A stretch of DNA of 64,000 nucleotides from Allobosea robiniae (GCF_900102525.1 NZ_FNBZ01000001.1:496001-560000); one strand, 5' to 3'. Positions 31,594-42,430 are shown, numbered from the stretch's first letter. The notes: generated from the sequence alone by a model not told the origin. Translations and numbers: made by a program.

Positions 31594-32979
31594 CTACTCG
31601 GCCGCCTCGACCTCGGGCCGCGCCCGGCCGGCGCGCTGGCGCTTGACCAGCTCGGCGACGATGAAGGCGAGCTCCAGCGCCTGCTCTGCGTTGAGGCGCG
31701 GATCGCAGAACGTGTGGTAGCGGTCGTTGAGGTCCGCATCGGTCATGCCGCGGGCGCCGCCGGTGCATTCGGTGACGTTCTTGCCAGTCATTTCCAGATG
31801 CAGGCCGCCGGCATGGGTGCCTTCGGCCTCATGGACGGCGAAGAAGTTCCTCACCTCGCCCAGGATCAGGTCGAAGGGCCGGGTCTTGTAGCCGCTCGCG
31901 GCCTTGACCGTGTTGCCGTGCATCGGGTCGCAGGACCAGACGACGTTGCGGCCTTCCCGCTTCGTCGCCCGCACCAGCGCCGGCAGATGGTCGAAGACCT
32001 TGTCGGCGCCGAAGCGCGCGATCAGCGTCAGCCGCCCCGCCTGGTTCTGCGGATCGAGCACGTCGATCAGCTTGAGCAGGCCATCGACCGTGGTCGAGGG
32101 GCCGCATTTCAGGCCGATCGGGTTCTTGATGCCGCGGAAGAACTCGACATGGGCATGATCGATCTGACGCGTGCGGTCGCCGATCCAGACCATGTGGCCG
32201 GAGGTGGCGTACCATTCGCCGGTCGTCGAATCCGTCCGCGTCATCGCCTGCTCGTAGCCGAGCAGCAGCGCCTCGTGGCTGGTGTAGAAGTCGGTCGTGC
32301 GCATCTCCGGATGGGTCTCCGGATCGATGCCGATGGCGCGCATGAAGTCCAGCGCCTCGGTGATGCGCTCGGCCACCTCCTGGTAGCGATGCGACTGCGG
32401 GCTATCCTTGACGAAGCCGAGCATCCAGCGATGCGCGTTGTCGAGGTTGGCATAGCCGCCGGTCGCGAAGGCGCGGATCAGGTTCAGCGTCGCCGCCGAC
32501 TGACGATAGCCCTCGAGCTGGCGACGCGGATCGGGGATGCGCGCCTCGGCCGTGAACTCGTTATCGTTGACGATGTCGCCTTTGTAGCTCGGCAGCTCGA
32601 CGCCGCCGATCGTCTCGGTCGGGGCCGAGCGCGGCTTGGCGAACTGGCCGGCGATACGGCCGACCTTCACCACCGGCGAGCCGCCAGCGAAGGTCAGGAC
32701 GACCGCCATCTGCAGGAACAGCCGGAAGAAATCGCGGATATTGTCGGCCGAATGCTCGGCGAAGCTCTCGGCGCAGTCGCCCCCCTGCAGCAGGAAGGCC
32801 TCGCCGGCGGCGACCTTGCTCAACGCCCGTTTGAGCTTGCGCGCCTCGCCTGCAAAAACGAGCGGCGGAAAGCCGGCGAGCTGCTGCTCGACCGCCTTCA
32901 AGGCTGCCTGGTCCGGATATTCCGGAATCTGCTGGACGGGCTTGGCCCTCCAGCTCTCTGGCGTCCACCGCTCGGACAT
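31594..32979 (-). CDS. aroG: 3-deoxy-7-phosphoheptulonate synthase, class II
   Basis: First enzyme of the shikimate pathway, joining phosphoenolpyruvate and erythrose 4-phosphate. The 461-residue protein is the plant-type class II enzyme: [14 protein letters not shown] at the start, [11 protein letters not shown] with the metal-binding Cys, [25 protein letters not shown], and [10 protein letters not shown]. The class II version is usual in Rhizobiales. It is a single gene on the minus strand. No leader peptide rich in Trp, Phe or Tyr is apparent in the 320 bases upstream. The symbol follows common use in this group. Confidence 0.95.
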   Translation of the reverse strand: MSERWTPESWRAKPVQQIPEYPDQAALKAVEQQLAGFPPLVFAGEARKLKRALSKVAAGEAFLLQGGDCAESFAEHSADNIRDFFRLFLQMAVVLTFAGGSPVVKVGRIAGQFAKPRSAPTETIGGVELPSYKGDIVNDNEFTAEARIPDPRRQLEGYRQSAATLNLIRAFATGGYANLDNAHRWMLGFVKDSPQSHRYQEVAERITEALDFMRAIGIDPETHPEMRTTDFYTSHEALLLGYEQAMTRTDSTTGEWYATSGHMVWIGDRTRQIDHAHVEFFRGIKNPIGLKCGPSTTVDGLLKLIDVLDPQNQAGRLTLIARFGADKVFDHLPALVRATKREGRNVVWSCDPMHGNTVKAASGYKTRPFDLILGEVRNFFAVHEAEGTHAGGLHLEMTGKNVTECTGGARGMTDADLNDRYHTFCDPRLNAEQALELAFIVAELVKRQRAGRARPEVEAAE

Positions 32980-33239
32980 GGGACTACGTGCTCCTGACTG
33001 TGAGATCGCGCAACGTTAACCTCTTGGTAGCGCGAAGGGGCGGCTATACACCGATGATGTGGGAATGACCACCATCTGGCGGAAGGCCGCGCTCCCGGCA
33101 GCGTCGTCGCTCAGCGAACGCATCGGAAAAGGCGATTCTCCGCAACGAAATAGCGGAAGCCGTTGACCTATCGCGGCAACGGCCTGCCACCCTGATTCAA
33201 GCGCTTCACAGAGCGATTCAACGCAGCGGCGGGAACGAG

Positions 33240-33287
33240 CTTTGTCATTCTCGGGCTTCGCGAAGCGAAGAACCCGGAATGACAAAG
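33240..33287. repeat. REP-like short palindrome
   Basis: CTTTGTCATTC (33240-33250) and GAATGACAAAG (33277-33287) form a perfect 11-bp stem enclosing a second palindrome, CTTCGCGAAG. It sits just beyond the end of gor and could act as a transcription-end structure. The remainder of 32980-33300 holds no gene I can support. Confidence 0.75.
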
Positions 33288-33300
33288 GTGGCTCGTTGCC

Positions 33301-34671
33301 TCAGCCCGCCCGCGGCGTGCGCATCGTCACCAGCTCTTCCGCTGCGCTGGGATGCAGCGCGATGGTGCGGTCGAAATCGGCCTTGGTCGCACCCATCGTC
33401 ACGGCGATCGCGACGGCCTGGACGATCTCGCCGGCATCGTGGCCGAGGATATGGACGCCGAGCACCTTGTCCGACTGCGCGTCGACGACGAGCTTCATGT
33501 AGATGCGCTCCTGCCGGCCGGAGATCGTCGCCTTCATCGGGCGGAAGCCGGATTCGAAGACGGTGACCTTGTGCCCCGCCGCTATGGCCTGCTCCTCCGA
33601 CAGGCCGACAGTGCCGACCTCCGGCGTCGTGAAGACGGCCGAGGCGATGGTGGCATGGTCGACGGTCCAGTTCCGGCTGCCGAAGGTACTGTCGGCGAAG
33701 GCGTGGCCCTCGCGGATCGCGACCGGCGTCAGGTTGACCCGGTTGGTCACGTCGCCGACGGCATGGATCGAGGGCACGCTGCTGGCCGATGCCGCATCGA
33801 CCTCGATCTCGCCGAGCGAGCCGAGCGCGACGCCGGCCTGCTCCAGGCCAAGGCCGCGCGTATTCGGCCTGCGGCCGGTGGCGACGAGGACGATATCGGC
33901 GTCGATCGGCGCCCCCTTGGCGCAATGAGCGCGGCGGGCACCGTCCGGCAGTTCCTCGATCCGCTCGATCGTGCAGCCGAGCCGCAGGGTGATGCCGGCA
34001 TGGACGAGCGCGTCGCGCAGGCGGTTGCGGATGTCCTCGTCGAAGCCGCGCAGGATGTTGTCGCCCCGGTGCAGCACTGTCACCGCGACGCCCAGGCGGG
34101 CGAAGAGGCTGGCGAATTCGAGCGCGATATAGCCGCCGCCGACGACCAGCAGGCGCTTCGGCAGCGCCGGCAGATGGAAGATCTCGTTGGAGGAGATGCC
34201 GAGCTCGCCACCGGGGATCGGCGGATCGAAGGAGGGCCAGCCACCGGTCGCGACGAGGATGTGACGGGCGCGGATGACCTCGCCGCTCTTCGCCAGCCGG
34301 ACCCGATGCGGCCCCTCGACGACGGCGCGCTCCTCGCGGATCTCGACCTTGGCGCCCTCAAGCCCCTTGCGATAGAGGCCGGACAGGCGCGTGACCTCGT
34401 TGGCCACGGCATCGCGCAATGTCGGCCAGTCGAAGACAGGCGCCTGCGGCAGCGTCCAGCCGAAGCCGGCGGCGTCCTCGAAATCCTCGGCGAAGCGGCT
34501 GGCATAGACGAAGAGCTTCTTGGGCACGCAGCCGCGGATGACGCAGGTGCCGCCGATCCGGTCCTCCTCGGCGATCATCACGCGGGCGCCATGGCCGGCG
34601 GCGATGCGCGCCGCACGCGTGCCGCCTGAACCCGCCCCGATGACGAAGAGATCGACGTCGAACTCAGCCAT
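33301..34671 (-). CDS. gor: Glutathione-disulfide reductase
   Basis: Cytosolic flavoenzyme that reduces oxidised glutathione with NADPH. Of 456 residues, the N-terminus has GAGSGGTRAARIAAGHGARV for FAD, the redox-active pair GGTCVIRGCVPKKL (in place of the usual CVNVGC), the NADPH site VVGGGYIALEFASL, the FAD site HAVGDVTNRVNLTP, and at the end the His-Glu pair of IALHPSAAEELVTM. The CVIRGC form is the one seen in glutathione reductases of alphaproteobacteria and plants. Its start is 9 bases from the end of the O-antigen-ligase-like gene, same strand, so they are cotranscribed. Confidence 0.93.
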   Translation of the reverse strand: MAEFDVDLFVIGAGSGGTRAARIAAGHGARVMIAEEDRIGGTCVIRGCVPKKLFVYASRFAEDFEDAAGFGWTLPQAPVFDWPTLRDAVANEVTRLSGLYRKGLEGAKVEIREERAVVEGPHRVRLAKSGEVIRARHILVATGGWPSFDPPIPGGELGISSNEIFHLPALPKRLLVVGGGYIALEFASLFARLGVAVTVLHRGDNILRGFDEDIRNRLRDALVHAGITLRLGCTIERIEELPDGARRAHCAKGAPIDADIVLVATGRRPNTRGLGLEQAGVALGSLGEIEVDAASASSVPSIHAVGDVTNRVNLTPVAIREGHAFADSTFGSRNWTVDHATIASAVFTTPEVGTVGLSEEQAIAAGHKVTVFESGFRPMKATISGRQERIYMKLVVDAQSDKVLGVHILGHDAGEIVQAVAIAVTMGATKADFDRTIALHPSAAEELVTMRTPRAG

Positions 34672-34680
34672 GATATCCTC

Positions 34681-35937
34681 TCAATCGTGCCGATCGGCAG
34701 ACGGCACGCCGCAGAAAAACCAGACGGCCGCCAGCGCCAGCGCGGCGATCCACCACCCCTGCCAGGCCCCGTGCGCCACCGTCGCCACCCCGAAGGCGCA
34801 GGCTGCCAGCGCCAGGCGCGGTGCAAGGTCGCGCGCCGGCAGATGCCTCAGGCGCCACAGCAGCGCCAGACCAGCCAGCGTCAGCAGGGCCGCACCGATC
34901 GCGCCCGTCTCGACCCAGGCCTGGACCGGCGCACTGTGCGGATGACCGACCGCGAGCAATTGGCGGCGCGGCGGCGAAACTTCAAGCGCCACCGGATGAC
35001 GATCCAGTGTGGGCGACGTGCCGAAGCCGGAGCCCAGCACGGGGCGCGCCCGGATGGCCTCGCCGAAGCTCAGCCAGATGTCGACCCGGTCGCGCGAATG
35101 GGAATTGGCGAGCCGTTCATGCAGGGATTGCGGCAGCGCTTCATCACCGAGGCGCCCCATCACCGGCGCCAGCGCCATCGTGGCGACGAAACCCAGGGCG
35201 ACGAGCGCGAGCATCAGGCGGGGCAGCAGTCGGGCGGCGAGCCAGGTCAGCGCGAGAAGCAGGAAACCGAGGCCGGCCGCCCCGCTCTCGGAATCGAAGG
35301 AGATCATGGCGACGACCACGACCGCAGCCGCCGCCAGCAGCCAGTCCAGCGCGCTGCCGCGCCACCGCAAGGAGAGCCCCGCAACCGCAACGGGCAGCAG
35401 GACAAGGCAGGTCAGCACGGGGCGGTTGAAGATGTAGGTGACCTGCTTGCCGATATCGAGCGCGATGCGTACGGACAGGTTGGTTGCGAGTTCTGCCATC
35501 ATCAGGACCCCTGCAAGGGCGATCGCAACCGCCAGAGCGCGGCTTTCCCGCCGATCCGGATGGAAGCGGCCGCTGGCAGCGATGACGAGGCCGCTCGCCA
35601 TCGGCAGGGCGAGCTCGCCCCACATCGCCAGGCTCGGCCCCATGCGGTGGCTCCAGGCGATGGTGGCCAGCGACCAGAGCAGGAAACCGCCGAGCGCCAG
35701 CCCGGCCGGCGCAAGCAGCCGTGCCCGGAGACGCTGCAGAAGCGAGGACCAGCCCTCAGCCGCGACCACCGACGCGAGAAAGCACAGGGCAGCCAATCCC
35801 AGGACAAGCGGAGCGGAGCGGTTCGCGAGCCACATGGCCAGCGGCAATGCGATCAACAGGCCCGTGCCGAGACGCACGAGACGCCGCGACAGAATCGGCT
35901 CAGAAGGCGGGAAGCCGGGAATTATCGGGGGGCTCAT
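34681..35937 (-). CDS. O-antigen ligase-like polytopic membrane protein
   Basis: A 418-residue protein with about ten to twelve membrane helices and one long periplasmic loop (about 265-330). The loop carries the Wzy/WaaL-type features: [26 protein letters not shown] and [18 protein letters not shown], where the His-x-His and the Glu-x-Gly are the catalytic-region signature of O-antigen ligases and polymerases. Which glycan it ligates is unknown, as no sugar-transfer genes are nearby. It is the first gene of a two-gene unit with gor. Confidence 0.85.
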   Translation of the reverse strand: MSPPIIPGFPPSEPILSRRLVRLGTGLLIALPLAMWLANRSAPLVLGLAALCFLASVVAAEGWSSLLQRLRARLLAPAGLALGGFLLWSLATIAWSHRMGPSLAMWGELALPMASGLVIAASGRFHPDRRESRALAVAIALAGVLMMAELATNLSVRIALDIGKQVTYIFNRPVLTCLVLLPVAVAGLSLRWRGSALDWLLAAAAVVVVAMISFDSESGAAGLGFLLLALTWLAARLLPRLMLALVALGFVATMALAPVMGRLGDEALPQSLHERLANSHSRDRVDIWLSFGEAIRARPVLGSGFGTSPTLDRHPVALEVSPPRRQLLAVGHPHSAPVQAWVETGAIGAALLTLAGLALLWRLRHLPARDLAPRLALAACAFGVATVAHGAWQGWWIAALALAAVWFFCGVPSADRHD

Positions 35938-36096
35938 GGCCTGCGCTTACGCGATCCTGCCGGGCGCGGCCAGTGGCAGCCCTGAACAATCGATCGAGTC
36001 GTAGAACCAAAGGCATAGAAGATGCGGCGAAAACGCCCTGTCGTCGAAAATTCTTGACTTCCGATTATGCAATCAGGCGCAATTGACGACCGGCGC

Positions 36097-36156
36097 GGCA
36101 AGGTGCCACAGGCGGAGCGCCTCAAGAAACCCGGGGGCAAAGCCCCGCAAGCGGAG
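36097..36156 (+). repeat. Imperfect 21-base repeat upstream of tctC
   Basis: Two 21-base units, 36097-36117 and 36136-36156, each reading GGCAA, a variable middle, then GCGGAG, with about 16 identical bases, 39 bases apart. The second unit contains the tctC ribosome site (GCGGAGGA), and its GGGGC-AAA-GCCCC can form a hairpin. The repeat lies in the untranslated leader. It may be a structure that controls translation, or just a duplication. Confidence 0.5.
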
Positions 36157-36162
36157 GAATTC

Positions 36163-37128
36163 ATGCTGACATCCATCCTGAAGCGCACGGCCCTGACGGC
36201 GGTGGCCCTGGCTGCCCTCTCGACGGCGGCCTTCGCCCAGCTCGCCGAGCTGAAGATCATGGCCCCCGCGGCGCCGGGCGGCGGTTGGGACGGCACGGCC
36301 CGCTCGATGCAGCAGGCGCTGACGGCCGCCGGCATCGTCAAGAGCGTGCAGGTCAACAACGTGACCGGCGCGGGCGGCACCATCGGCCTCGCCCAGCTGA
36401 TCGGCGCCAAGGGCGCCGGCGACCAGCTGATGGTCAACGGCTTCGTCATGGTCGGCGCCATCCTACTCAACAAGTCACCGGTCAACCTGACCCAGGTCAC
36501 GCCGATCGCGCGCCTCACCGCCGAGGCCGAAGTCATCGTCGTGCCGACGGAATCGCCGCTCAAGACCGCCAAGGACCTGGCCGAGCGCCTGAAGGCTGAC
36601 CCGGCGAAGGTGACCTGGGCCGGCGGCTCGGCCGGCGGTACCGACCACATCCTCGCGGCGCTGTTCGCGAAGGCTGTCGGCGCCGACGCCAAGAAGATCA
36701 ACTACATCCCGTTCTCGGGCGGCGGCGAGGCCCTAGCGGCGATGCTCGGCGGGCGCGTCACGGCCGGCGTCTCCGGCTATGGCGAGTTCGAGGGTCAGAT
36801 CAAGGCCGGCAAGCTGCGCGTGCTCGCGGTCTCCTCGCCCAAGCGCCTCGAGAACGCGCCTGACGCGCCGACGCTGCAGGAGCAGGGCATCGATCTCGAG
36901 CTCCTGAACTGGCGCTCTGTCGTGGCGCCTCCCGGCCTCTCCGCCGAGCAGACCAAGGCCCTGACCGACACGGTCGAGAAGATGGTCAAGTCGAAGGAAT
37001 GGCAGGAAATCCTCAAGGCCCGCGGCTGGGACGATTCCTTCCTCGGCGGCGCCGCTTTCGACACCTTCCTGAAGGGCGAGATCGAACGCGTCTCCAAGGT
37101 CATGGTCGATGTCGGCCTGGTGAAGTAA
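36163..37128 (+). CDS. tctC: Tripartite tricarboxylate transporter binding protein TctC (Bug family)
   Basis: A 321-residue periplasmic binding protein for citrate or another carboxylate. The signal peptide ends STAAFAQ. Conserved parts are [24 protein letters not shown], the [11 protein letters not shown] loop, [23 protein letters not shown], and [19 protein letters not shown]. The start is ATG 36163, preceded by GGAGGAA at 6 bases; the frame is open upstream but unconserved there. It leads the tctCBA operon. A terminator-like hairpin follows it, which may allow more of the binding protein than of the permease. Confidence 0.93.
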   Translation: MLTSILKRTALTAVALAALSTAAFAQLAELKIMAPAAPGGGWDGTARSMQQALTAAGIVKSVQVNNVTGAGGTIGLAQLIGAKGAGDQLMVNGFVMVGAILLNKSPVNLTQVTPIARLTAEAEVIVVPTESPLKTAKDLAERLKADPAKVTWAGGSAGGTDHILAALFAKAVGADAKKINYIPFSGGGEALAAMLGGRVTAGVSGYGEFEGQIKAGKLRVLAVSSPKRLENAPDAPTLQEQGIDLELLNWRSVVAPPGLSAEQTKALTDTVEKMVKSKEWQEILKARGWDDSFLGGAAFDTFLKGEIERVSKVMVDVGLVK

Positions 37129-37152
37129 GCCAGCACCGCACCAGAACCAGCA

Positions 37153-37176
37153 GGGGCCGGGAAACCGGCCCCTTTT
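37153..37176 (+). terminator. Intra-operon terminator-like hairpin after tctC
   Basis: GGGGCCGG (37153-37160), loop GAAA, CCGGCCCC (37165-37172), then TTTT. It is a compact GC stem with a GNRA-type loop and a short U-run, so probably a partial terminator between tctC and tctB, although it may instead protect the tctC message. Confidence 0.75.
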
Positions 37177-37227
37177 CCAACCGCCAGAAGCGCCAAGAAC
37201 GACGCCGGCCACCACTGCGGGAACGCC

Positions 37228-37707
37228 ATGACCAACGACACGCGCACGCAAGGTGCCAACAAGCCGGCCCTGCTGGTGGGCGTCCTGCTGCTGATCGTCG
37301 CCGCCTTCGTCGGCTACGACGCCTCCCAGCAGACGATCACCTCCACATACGGCGTCGGCCCGACGGCCATGCCCTATGTCGTCGCGGCGGGGCTCGTCAT
37401 CCTCGGCCTGGCGCATTTCGTGGTCGCCTTCCGCGAGGGCCTGCCGCGGCCCGAGGAGGCCGACAGCAAGGCCCTGCTCTGGATCGCGGGCGGCCTGATC
37501 TTCCTGATCGCCTGCATCGGGCTCGGCGGCGGCTTCATCATCGCCATCGCCGTGGTCTTCGCCTGCACCGCCCGCGGCATGGGCCGGCAGGGCCTGCTGG
37601 TCGACGCCGTGATCGGCTTCGTGCTCGGCCTCGTCATCTACCTCGTCTTCGCCAAGCTCCTGACGCTGATCCTGCCGTCGGGTCCGCTCGAGCGCCTGTT
37701 CCTCTGA
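37228..37707 (+). CDS. tctB: Tripartite tricarboxylate transporter small membrane subunit TctB
   Basis: A 159-residue four-helix membrane protein (about 11-30, 46-63, 86-115, 122-146), the small subunit of the TTT transporter. Its GVGPTAMPYVVAAGLVILG segment is typical of TctB. It is 99 bases after tctC and 12 bases before tctA, same strand; the gap from tctC holds the hairpin described above. Confidence 0.88.
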   Translation: MTNDTRTQGANKPALLVGVLLLIVAAFVGYDASQQTITSTYGVGPTAMPYVVAAGLVILGLAHFVVAFREGLPRPEEADSKALLWIAGGLIFLIACIGLGGGFIIAIAVVFACTARGMGRQGLLVDAVIGFVLGLVIYLVFAKLLTLILPSGPLERLFL

Positions 37708-37719
37708 GGAGAGCCCGAC

Positions 37720-39219
37720 ATGGATACGATGCTCTCCCTGATGCACGGTTTCGGCGTCGCCTTCGAGCCCGCCAAGCTGATGTTCTGCCTGATCGGCGTC
37801 TTCCTCGGCACGGCCGTCGGCGTGCTGCCGGGCATCGGCCCGGCGCTGACCGTGGCGCTACTGCTGCCGGTGACGTTCAAGCTCGATCCGGCCGGGTCGC
37901 TGATCATGTTCGCCGGCATCTACTATGGCGGCATGTATGGCGGCTCGACCACCGCGATCCTGCTCAATGCGCCGGGCGAAAGCGCCTCGCTCGCGACCGC
38001 GCTCGAAGGTTCCAAGATGGCCAAGGCCGGCCGTGGCGGACCGGCGCTCGCGACCTCGGCGATCGGCTCCTTCGTCGCCGGCCTGATCGCGACGATCGGC
38101 CTTGCGTTCCTGGCGCCCTGGCTCGTCCAGATCGCGGTGAAATTCGGGCCCTGGGACTATTTCGCGCTGATGATCGTCGCCTTCGTCACGGTCTCCGCGA
38201 CATTCGGCGACTCGCCACTGCGCGGCCTGACGAGCCTGTTCCTCGGCATCACGCTGGGCCTGATCGGCATCGACAAGCTCACCGGCCAGGCGCGCCTGAC
38301 CTTCGGCGTGCCGGAACTGCTCAACGGCGTCGAGGTCACGACGCTCGCCGTCGGCCTGTTCGCGGTGGGCGAGGCCTTCTACGTCGCCTCCAAGCGCTTC
38401 CGCGACCCCGAGGAGATCATTCCGATCAAGGGCTCGCTGTGGATGACCAAGGAAGACTGGAAGCGCTCCTGGGCGCCCTGGCTGCGCGGCACCGCCTTCG
38501 GTTTCCCGATCGGCGCCCTGCCGGCCGGCGGCGCCGAGGTGCCGACCTTCCTGAGCTATTCGACCGAAAAGAAGCTCTGCAAATACCCGGACGAGTTCGG
38601 CAAGGGCGCGATCGAGGGCGTCGCCGGACCGGAAGCGGCCAACAACGCCTCGGCCGCCGGCACGCTGGTGCCGCTGCTGACGCTCGGCCTGCCGACCTCG
38701 GCGACGGCGGCGATCATGCTCGCCGGTTTCCAGCAATACGGGCTGAATCCCGGCCCGCTGCTCTTCGCCGAGAAGCCTGACCTGGTCTGGGGCCTGATCG
38801 CCTCGCTCTTCGTCGCCAACGTCATGCTGGTGATCCTCAACCTGCCGCTGATCGGCCTTTGGGTCCGTTTGCTGGCGATCCCGCAGCCCTGGCTCTATGC
38901 CGGCATCATCGTCTTCGCGACGATGGGCACGCTGGCGGTCAACAGCTCGCCGGTCGAGCTCGGCATGCTCTTCGCCTTCGGCTTCATGGGCTATCTGATG
39001 CGCCGCTACGACTATCCGGTGGCGCCGATGGTCGTCGGGCTCATCCTCGGCCCGATGGCGGAGGCGCAGTTGCGCCGCGCGCTGCAGATCAGCCTCGGCG
39101 ATCCGATGATCCTCCTGGAGAACCCGATCTCGGCGACGCTGCTCGGCATCGCCTTCCTGGCGCTGGTGGCACCGTTCGCGATGAAGGGGCTGAACCGCTT
39201 TAAGGCTTCCGAGGACTGA
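37720..39219 (+). CDS. tctA: Tripartite tricarboxylate transporter large permease TctA
   Basis: A 499-residue polytopic permease, the large subunit, with about twelve helices. It has the hallmark [20 protein letters not shown], then [21 protein letters not shown], and the mirrored second half with [19 protein letters not shown]. The protein completes a full tctCBA system for carboxylate uptake driven by an ion gradient. No two-component tctDE regulator genes are in the window. It overlaps the end of the convergent reductase gene by 20 bases. Confidence 0.95.
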   Translation: MDTMLSLMHGFGVAFEPAKLMFCLIGVFLGTAVGVLPGIGPALTVALLLPVTFKLDPAGSLIMFAGIYYGGMYGGSTTAILLNAPGESASLATALEGSKMAKAGRGGPALATSAIGSFVAGLIATIGLAFLAPWLVQIAVKFGPWDYFALMIVAFVTVSATFGDSPLRGLTSLFLGITLGLIGIDKLTGQARLTFGVPELLNGVEVTTLAVGLFAVGEAFYVASKRFRDPEEIIPIKGSLWMTKEDWKRSWAPWLRGTAFGFPIGALPAGGAEVPTFLSYSTEKKLCKYPDEFGKGAIEGVAGPEAANNASAAGTLVPLLTLGLPTSATAAIMLAGFQQYGLNPGPLLFAEKPDLVWGLIASLFVANVMLVILNLPLIGLWVRLLAIPQPWLYAGIIVFATMGTLAVNSSPVELGMLFAFGFMGYLMRRYDYPVAPMVVGLILGPMAEAQLRRALQISLGDPMILLENPISATLLGIAFLALVAPFAMKGLNRFKASED

Positions 39220-40243
39220 CGAAGCCGAGCCGGATGAGGCTCTCGCCCGTGGCGACGAGAGCCTCCGCGGCCGGGCGCGGCTGCCAGCCCAGCATGGCCT
39301 GCGCCTTGGCGCTCGTCGCATTCTTGCTGCGGCCGAGTTCGGGTGTCGCCGCCTGACGCGCGGTCGCGCTGAAGCGCGCTGCGAAACGCACCAGCCAGTC
39401 CGGCAGCACGCGGGTCGAGACGCGCGCGGCATTCTCGCCAAGGCCATCCTTCAGCGCCTGGGCAATCGCCTGCATCGTCATGAAGTCGCCGGCCGTGGCC
39501 AGAAAGCGTTCGCCGGCTGCCGCCGCGTCGGTCATGGCGCGCAGATGCAGGTCGGCGACATCGCGCACGTCGACCACGCCGAACATCAGGCGCGGCACCG
39601 CCCAGAGCCGGCCGTCCAGCATGGTCTTGACCAGCAGGATCGAAGCCGACAGGTCCCGACCGAGCAGCGGTCCGAAGATGCCGACGGGGTTAACGACCGA
39701 AAGCTCCAGCCCCTGCCCTTCGCCGTCGACGAAATCCCAGGCAGCCCGCTCGGCCAACGCCTTGGATTTCGGATAGGCAGCCAGCCCCGGCGCGGCCGCG
39801 TTCGTCCAGTCGCGCTCGTCATAGGGGCGCTTCACGGCGCGACCATAGCCGATCGCGGCAAAGGACGAGGTCAGCACGACGCGCCTCACCCCGGCCCGGT
39901 GCGCCGCCCGCAGGACGCGCTGCGTCCCGTCCCGCGCCGGGCGGATCAGTTCGTCCTCATCCTTCGGTGCGGCGGCGGCCAGCGGCGAGGCCACGTGCTG
40001 GACATAGGCGCAACCGGATGCTGCCTCGACCCAGCCTTCGTCCCTCATCAGGTCTGCGACCGCGACCTGCAGGCGGTCGCCGGCATCCATCCCCGCCGAG
40101 CGCAACGCCTCCCGGAGAGGGGCTTCGCGGGCCGGGTCGCGCAGCGTCGCGCGAACGTCGTAACCGGCTTCGAGCAGCGACAGGATGCAGTGCCCGGCAA
40201 GGAAGCCGGAGCCTCCGGTCACGAGGACGAGATCGCGGGTCAT
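39200..40243 (-). CDS. NAD(P)-dependent epimerase/dihydroflavonol-reductase-like protein
   Basis: A 347-residue extended SDR. The N-terminal [14 protein letters not shown] gives the TGxxGFxG cofactor motif, followed by ATLRDPARE, the catalytic SSFAAIG and the Tyr-x-x-x-Lys pair in YPKSKALAE. The closest type is bacterial dihydroflavonol 4-reductase-like aldehyde reductase, with VQHVASP and VNPVGIFGP. The substrate is unknown. It ends within the last codons of tctA on the opposite strand. Confidence 0.87.
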   Translation of the reverse strand: MTRDLVLVTGGSGFLAGHCILSLLEAGYDVRATLRDPAREAPLREALRSAGMDAGDRLQVAVADLMRDEGWVEAASGCAYVQHVASPLAAAAPKDEDELIRPARDGTQRVLRAAHRAGVRRVVLTSSFAAIGYGRAVKRPYDERDWTNAAAPGLAAYPKSKALAERAAWDFVDGEGQGLELSVVNPVGIFGPLLGRDLSASILLVKTMLDGRLWAVPRLMFGVVDVRDVADLHLRAMTDAAAAGERFLATAGDFMTMQAIAQALKDGLGENAARVSTRVLPDWLVRFAARFSATARQAATPELGRSKNATSAKAQAMLGWQPRPAAEALVATGESLIRLGFVSPRKP

Positions 40244-40417
40244 GTCGCCGGCTCCGGTGTTTCAGTTCGAGCGTCCGGCCATAACGCCCGCTTCGCCATG
40301 ACGCCAGAGCGCAACCGGCCAGTGGACAGAGCAGGCCAGCCGATGAACCATCGCGGCGAAACTGTGTTGTCCCAGAGCCGGCATCGCCATCGATGCCGCG
40401 GCAGAGGGAGACTATCG

Positions 40418-41845
40418 ATGAGCGACACCACGCTTGGCGCTCCGGCCGGGAAAGGCCAGACCGCCGCCGAGCCCAGCCTGCACCGCGTCATGGGGCCATG
40501 GCTGCTCCTGCTCTTCATCGTCGGCGATATCCTGGGCACGGGCATCTATGCCCTGACCGGGCAGGTCGCGAACCAGGTCGGCGGCGTCGTCTGGCTGCCG
40601 TTCCTCGTCGCCTTCGCGGTCGCGATGGTGACGGCCTTCAGCTATCTCGAACTCGTCACGAAATATCCGCAAGCCGCGGGCGCCGCGCTCTACACGCACA
40701 AGGCTTTCGGGGTGCATTTCATCACCTTCATCGTCGCCTTCGCGGTGATGTGCTCCGGCATCACCTCGGCCTCGACCGCCTCGCGCGCCTTCGCCGCCAA
40801 CATGTCCAACGCGTTCGGGCTGGGGCTCTCCGGCGGCATCGGCATCACGCTGATCGGACTGGGCTTCATGGTGATCGTCGCGATCGTGAACCTGCGCGGC
40901 GTCGGCGAGAGCGTGAAGGCCAATGTCGTGCTGACCTGCGTCGAGCTCACCGGCCTGCTGATCATCATCACCATCGGCATGATGGCGATCGCCGCCGGCC
41001 AGGGTGATGTCTCGCGCGTGATGGAGTTCAAGACGACGGCCGATGGTGGCGTGTTCTGGCCGGTGATCGCGGCGACGACGCTGGCCTTCTTCGCCATGGT
41101 GGGCTTCGAGGACTCGGTCAACATGGCCGAGGAGACCAAGGACCCGAGCCGCATCTTCCCCAAGATCCTGCTCGCCGGCCTCTTCATCACCGGCGTGATC
41201 TACGTGCTGGTCTCGGTCTCGGCGATCACGCTCGTCCCGCCCGAGCAGCTCGGCGAGGGCGAGACGCCGTTGCTCAAGGTGGTGCAGGCCGGCGCGCCGA
41301 ACTTCCCGATCTGGATCTTCGGCTTCATCACCATGTTCGCGGTCGCCAACAGCGCCCTGATCAACATGCTGATGGCGAGCCGGCTGGTCTATGGCATGAG
41401 CCGCGAGCATGTGCTGCCGCCCATCCTCGGCAAGGTCCACCCGACCCGCCGCACGCCCTATGTCGCGATCGGCTTCACCAGTCTGCTTGCGTTCGCGCTG
41501 ATCACCTTCGTCGGCGAGGTGCCGGCGCTGGGCGGCACGACGGCGCTGCTGCTGCTTTGCGTCTTCACCGTGGTCAACGTCGCCGTGCTGGTGCTGCGCA
41601 ACGACAAGGTCGAGCACGGACATTTCCGCACGCCGACCTTCCTGCCGATCGTCGGCGCGATCTCCTGCGCCTTCCTGGCCGGGCCGTGGACCGGACGCGC
41701 GTCGGTCCAGTACACGATCGCCGGCGTGCTGATCGGTGTCGGCGTGGTGCTGTGGGTCGTGACCGTCATCGTCAACCGCAAGACCGGAACCCTGCCCAGC
41801 GACCCGCTGATGGAAGACATCGGCGGCCGCGGCCCGGTCAACTGA
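40418..41845 (+). CDS. APC superfamily amino acid permease
   Basis: A 475-residue transporter with twelve hydrophobic helices. It shows the APC start GPWLLLLFIVGDILGTGIYAL, with the unwound GTGIY motif in helix 1, YLELVTKYPQAAGAALYTHKAF for helix 2, and FFAMVGFEDSVNMAEETKDP. This last is typical of permeases for basic or branched amino acids and of polyamine-type APC proteins. The substrate is unknown. ATG 40418 has a good ribosome site (AGAGGGAG). A strong terminator follows it. Confidence 0.9.
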   Translation: MSDTTLGAPAGKGQTAAEPSLHRVMGPWLLLLFIVGDILGTGIYALTGQVANQVGGVVWLPFLVAFAVAMVTAFSYLELVTKYPQAAGAALYTHKAFGVHFITFIVAFAVMCSGITSASTASRAFAANMSNAFGLGLSGGIGITLIGLGFMVIVAIVNLRGVGESVKANVVLTCVELTGLLIIITIGMMAIAAGQGDVSRVMEFKTTADGGVFWPVIAATTLAFFAMVGFEDSVNMAEETKDPSRIFPKILLAGLFITGVIYVLVSVSAITLVPPEQLGEGETPLLKVVQAGAPNFPIWIFGFITMFAVANSALINMLMASRLVYGMSREHVLPPILGKVHPTRRTPYVAIGFTSLLAFALITFVGEVPALGGTTALLLLCVFTVVNVAVLVLRNDKVEHGHFRTPTFLPIVGAISCAFLAGPWTGRASVQYTIAGVLIGVGVVLWVVTVIVNRKTGTLPSDPLMEDIGGRGPVN

Positions 41846-41870
41846 CCGAAGCGGGACGCTCCGCAACGAG

Positions 41871-41902
41871 AAAGGGCCGGCGCATGCTCGCCGGCCCTTT
41901 TC
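41871..41902. terminator. Rho-independent terminator
   Basis: AAAGGGCCGGCG (41871-41882), loop CATGCT, CGCCGGCCCTTT (41889-41900), then T. It is a strong 12-bp stem between the converging APC permease gene and the DUF2059 gene, probably active in both directions because it begins with A and ends with T. Confidence 0.9.
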
Positions 41903-41932
41903 GACATCGTGCGGCTCAGGCCACGCCTGGGC

Positions 41933-42430
41933 TCAGAAAGTGTGGCCGCGCTTGCGCATCTCCTGCGAGAAGCGGTCGAACAGATACTGGCTGGTCTGCA
42001 CGGTCCAGGGCTGCAGGACGAGCAGCAGATCGTCCATCGCCTCGCGCCGCAGCGCATTGTAGCGCTGGCCGACCGGAGACTTGAAGAAGGCCGCGATCTC
42101 CTTGAGATCCGCCTCGGTCATCTTCCGGGCGAAGACCTCGGCCGCGGTCTTGGCCATCTCGTCGGCGCGCTTGTCGGCTTCCGGCTTCAGGGCGGCGACG
42201 ACGGCGTCCGCGTCCTTCTTCATCTCGGGTCGGGTCGCGAGGATGTCCTGTACGCTCTTCTCGAACTCGCCGTAGATGTTCGTGATGCCGGCCGTGACGC
42301 CGGTCACGTCCGCGACCTCGCGCGCCACCTGCAGATGGCTCGGCGTCAGCGCCGGCGCCTGGGCAAAGGCGGGCGCTGCGCAGATGAGCGCCAGACCAAG
42401 GGCAGCCCGGGCGAGAGAACGACGGATCAT
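41933..42430 (-). CDS. DUF2059 exported protein
   Basis: A 165-residue exported protein with a signal peptide (to AAPAFAQ). The rest is helical: the DUF2059 signature EVFARKMTEADLKEIAAFFKSPVGQRY is near residues 95-123. DUF2059 proteins are of unknown function; one is linked to cell-envelope health. The start is ATG 42430. It lies downstream of rpiA on the same strand at about 110 bases. Confidence 0.88.
   Translation of the reverse strand: MIRRSLARAALGLALICAAPAFAQAPALTPSHLQVAREVADVTGVTAGITNIYGEFEKSVQDILATRPEMKKDADAVVAALKPEADKRADEMAKTAAEVFARKMTEADLKEIAAFFKSPVGQRYNALRREAMDDLLLVLQPWTVQTSQYLFDRFSQEMRKRGHTF

Noticed and set aside
32980..33239. Aromatic amino acid leader peptide before the DAHP synthase gene
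   Set aside because: No short frame with clustered Trp, Phe or Tyr codons and no terminator-like hairpin with a T-run was found there.
39545..40417. Upstream extension of the APC permease frame
   Set aside because: The extension is antisense to the epimerase gene and has no conserved residues. ATG 40418 has a strong ribosome site.
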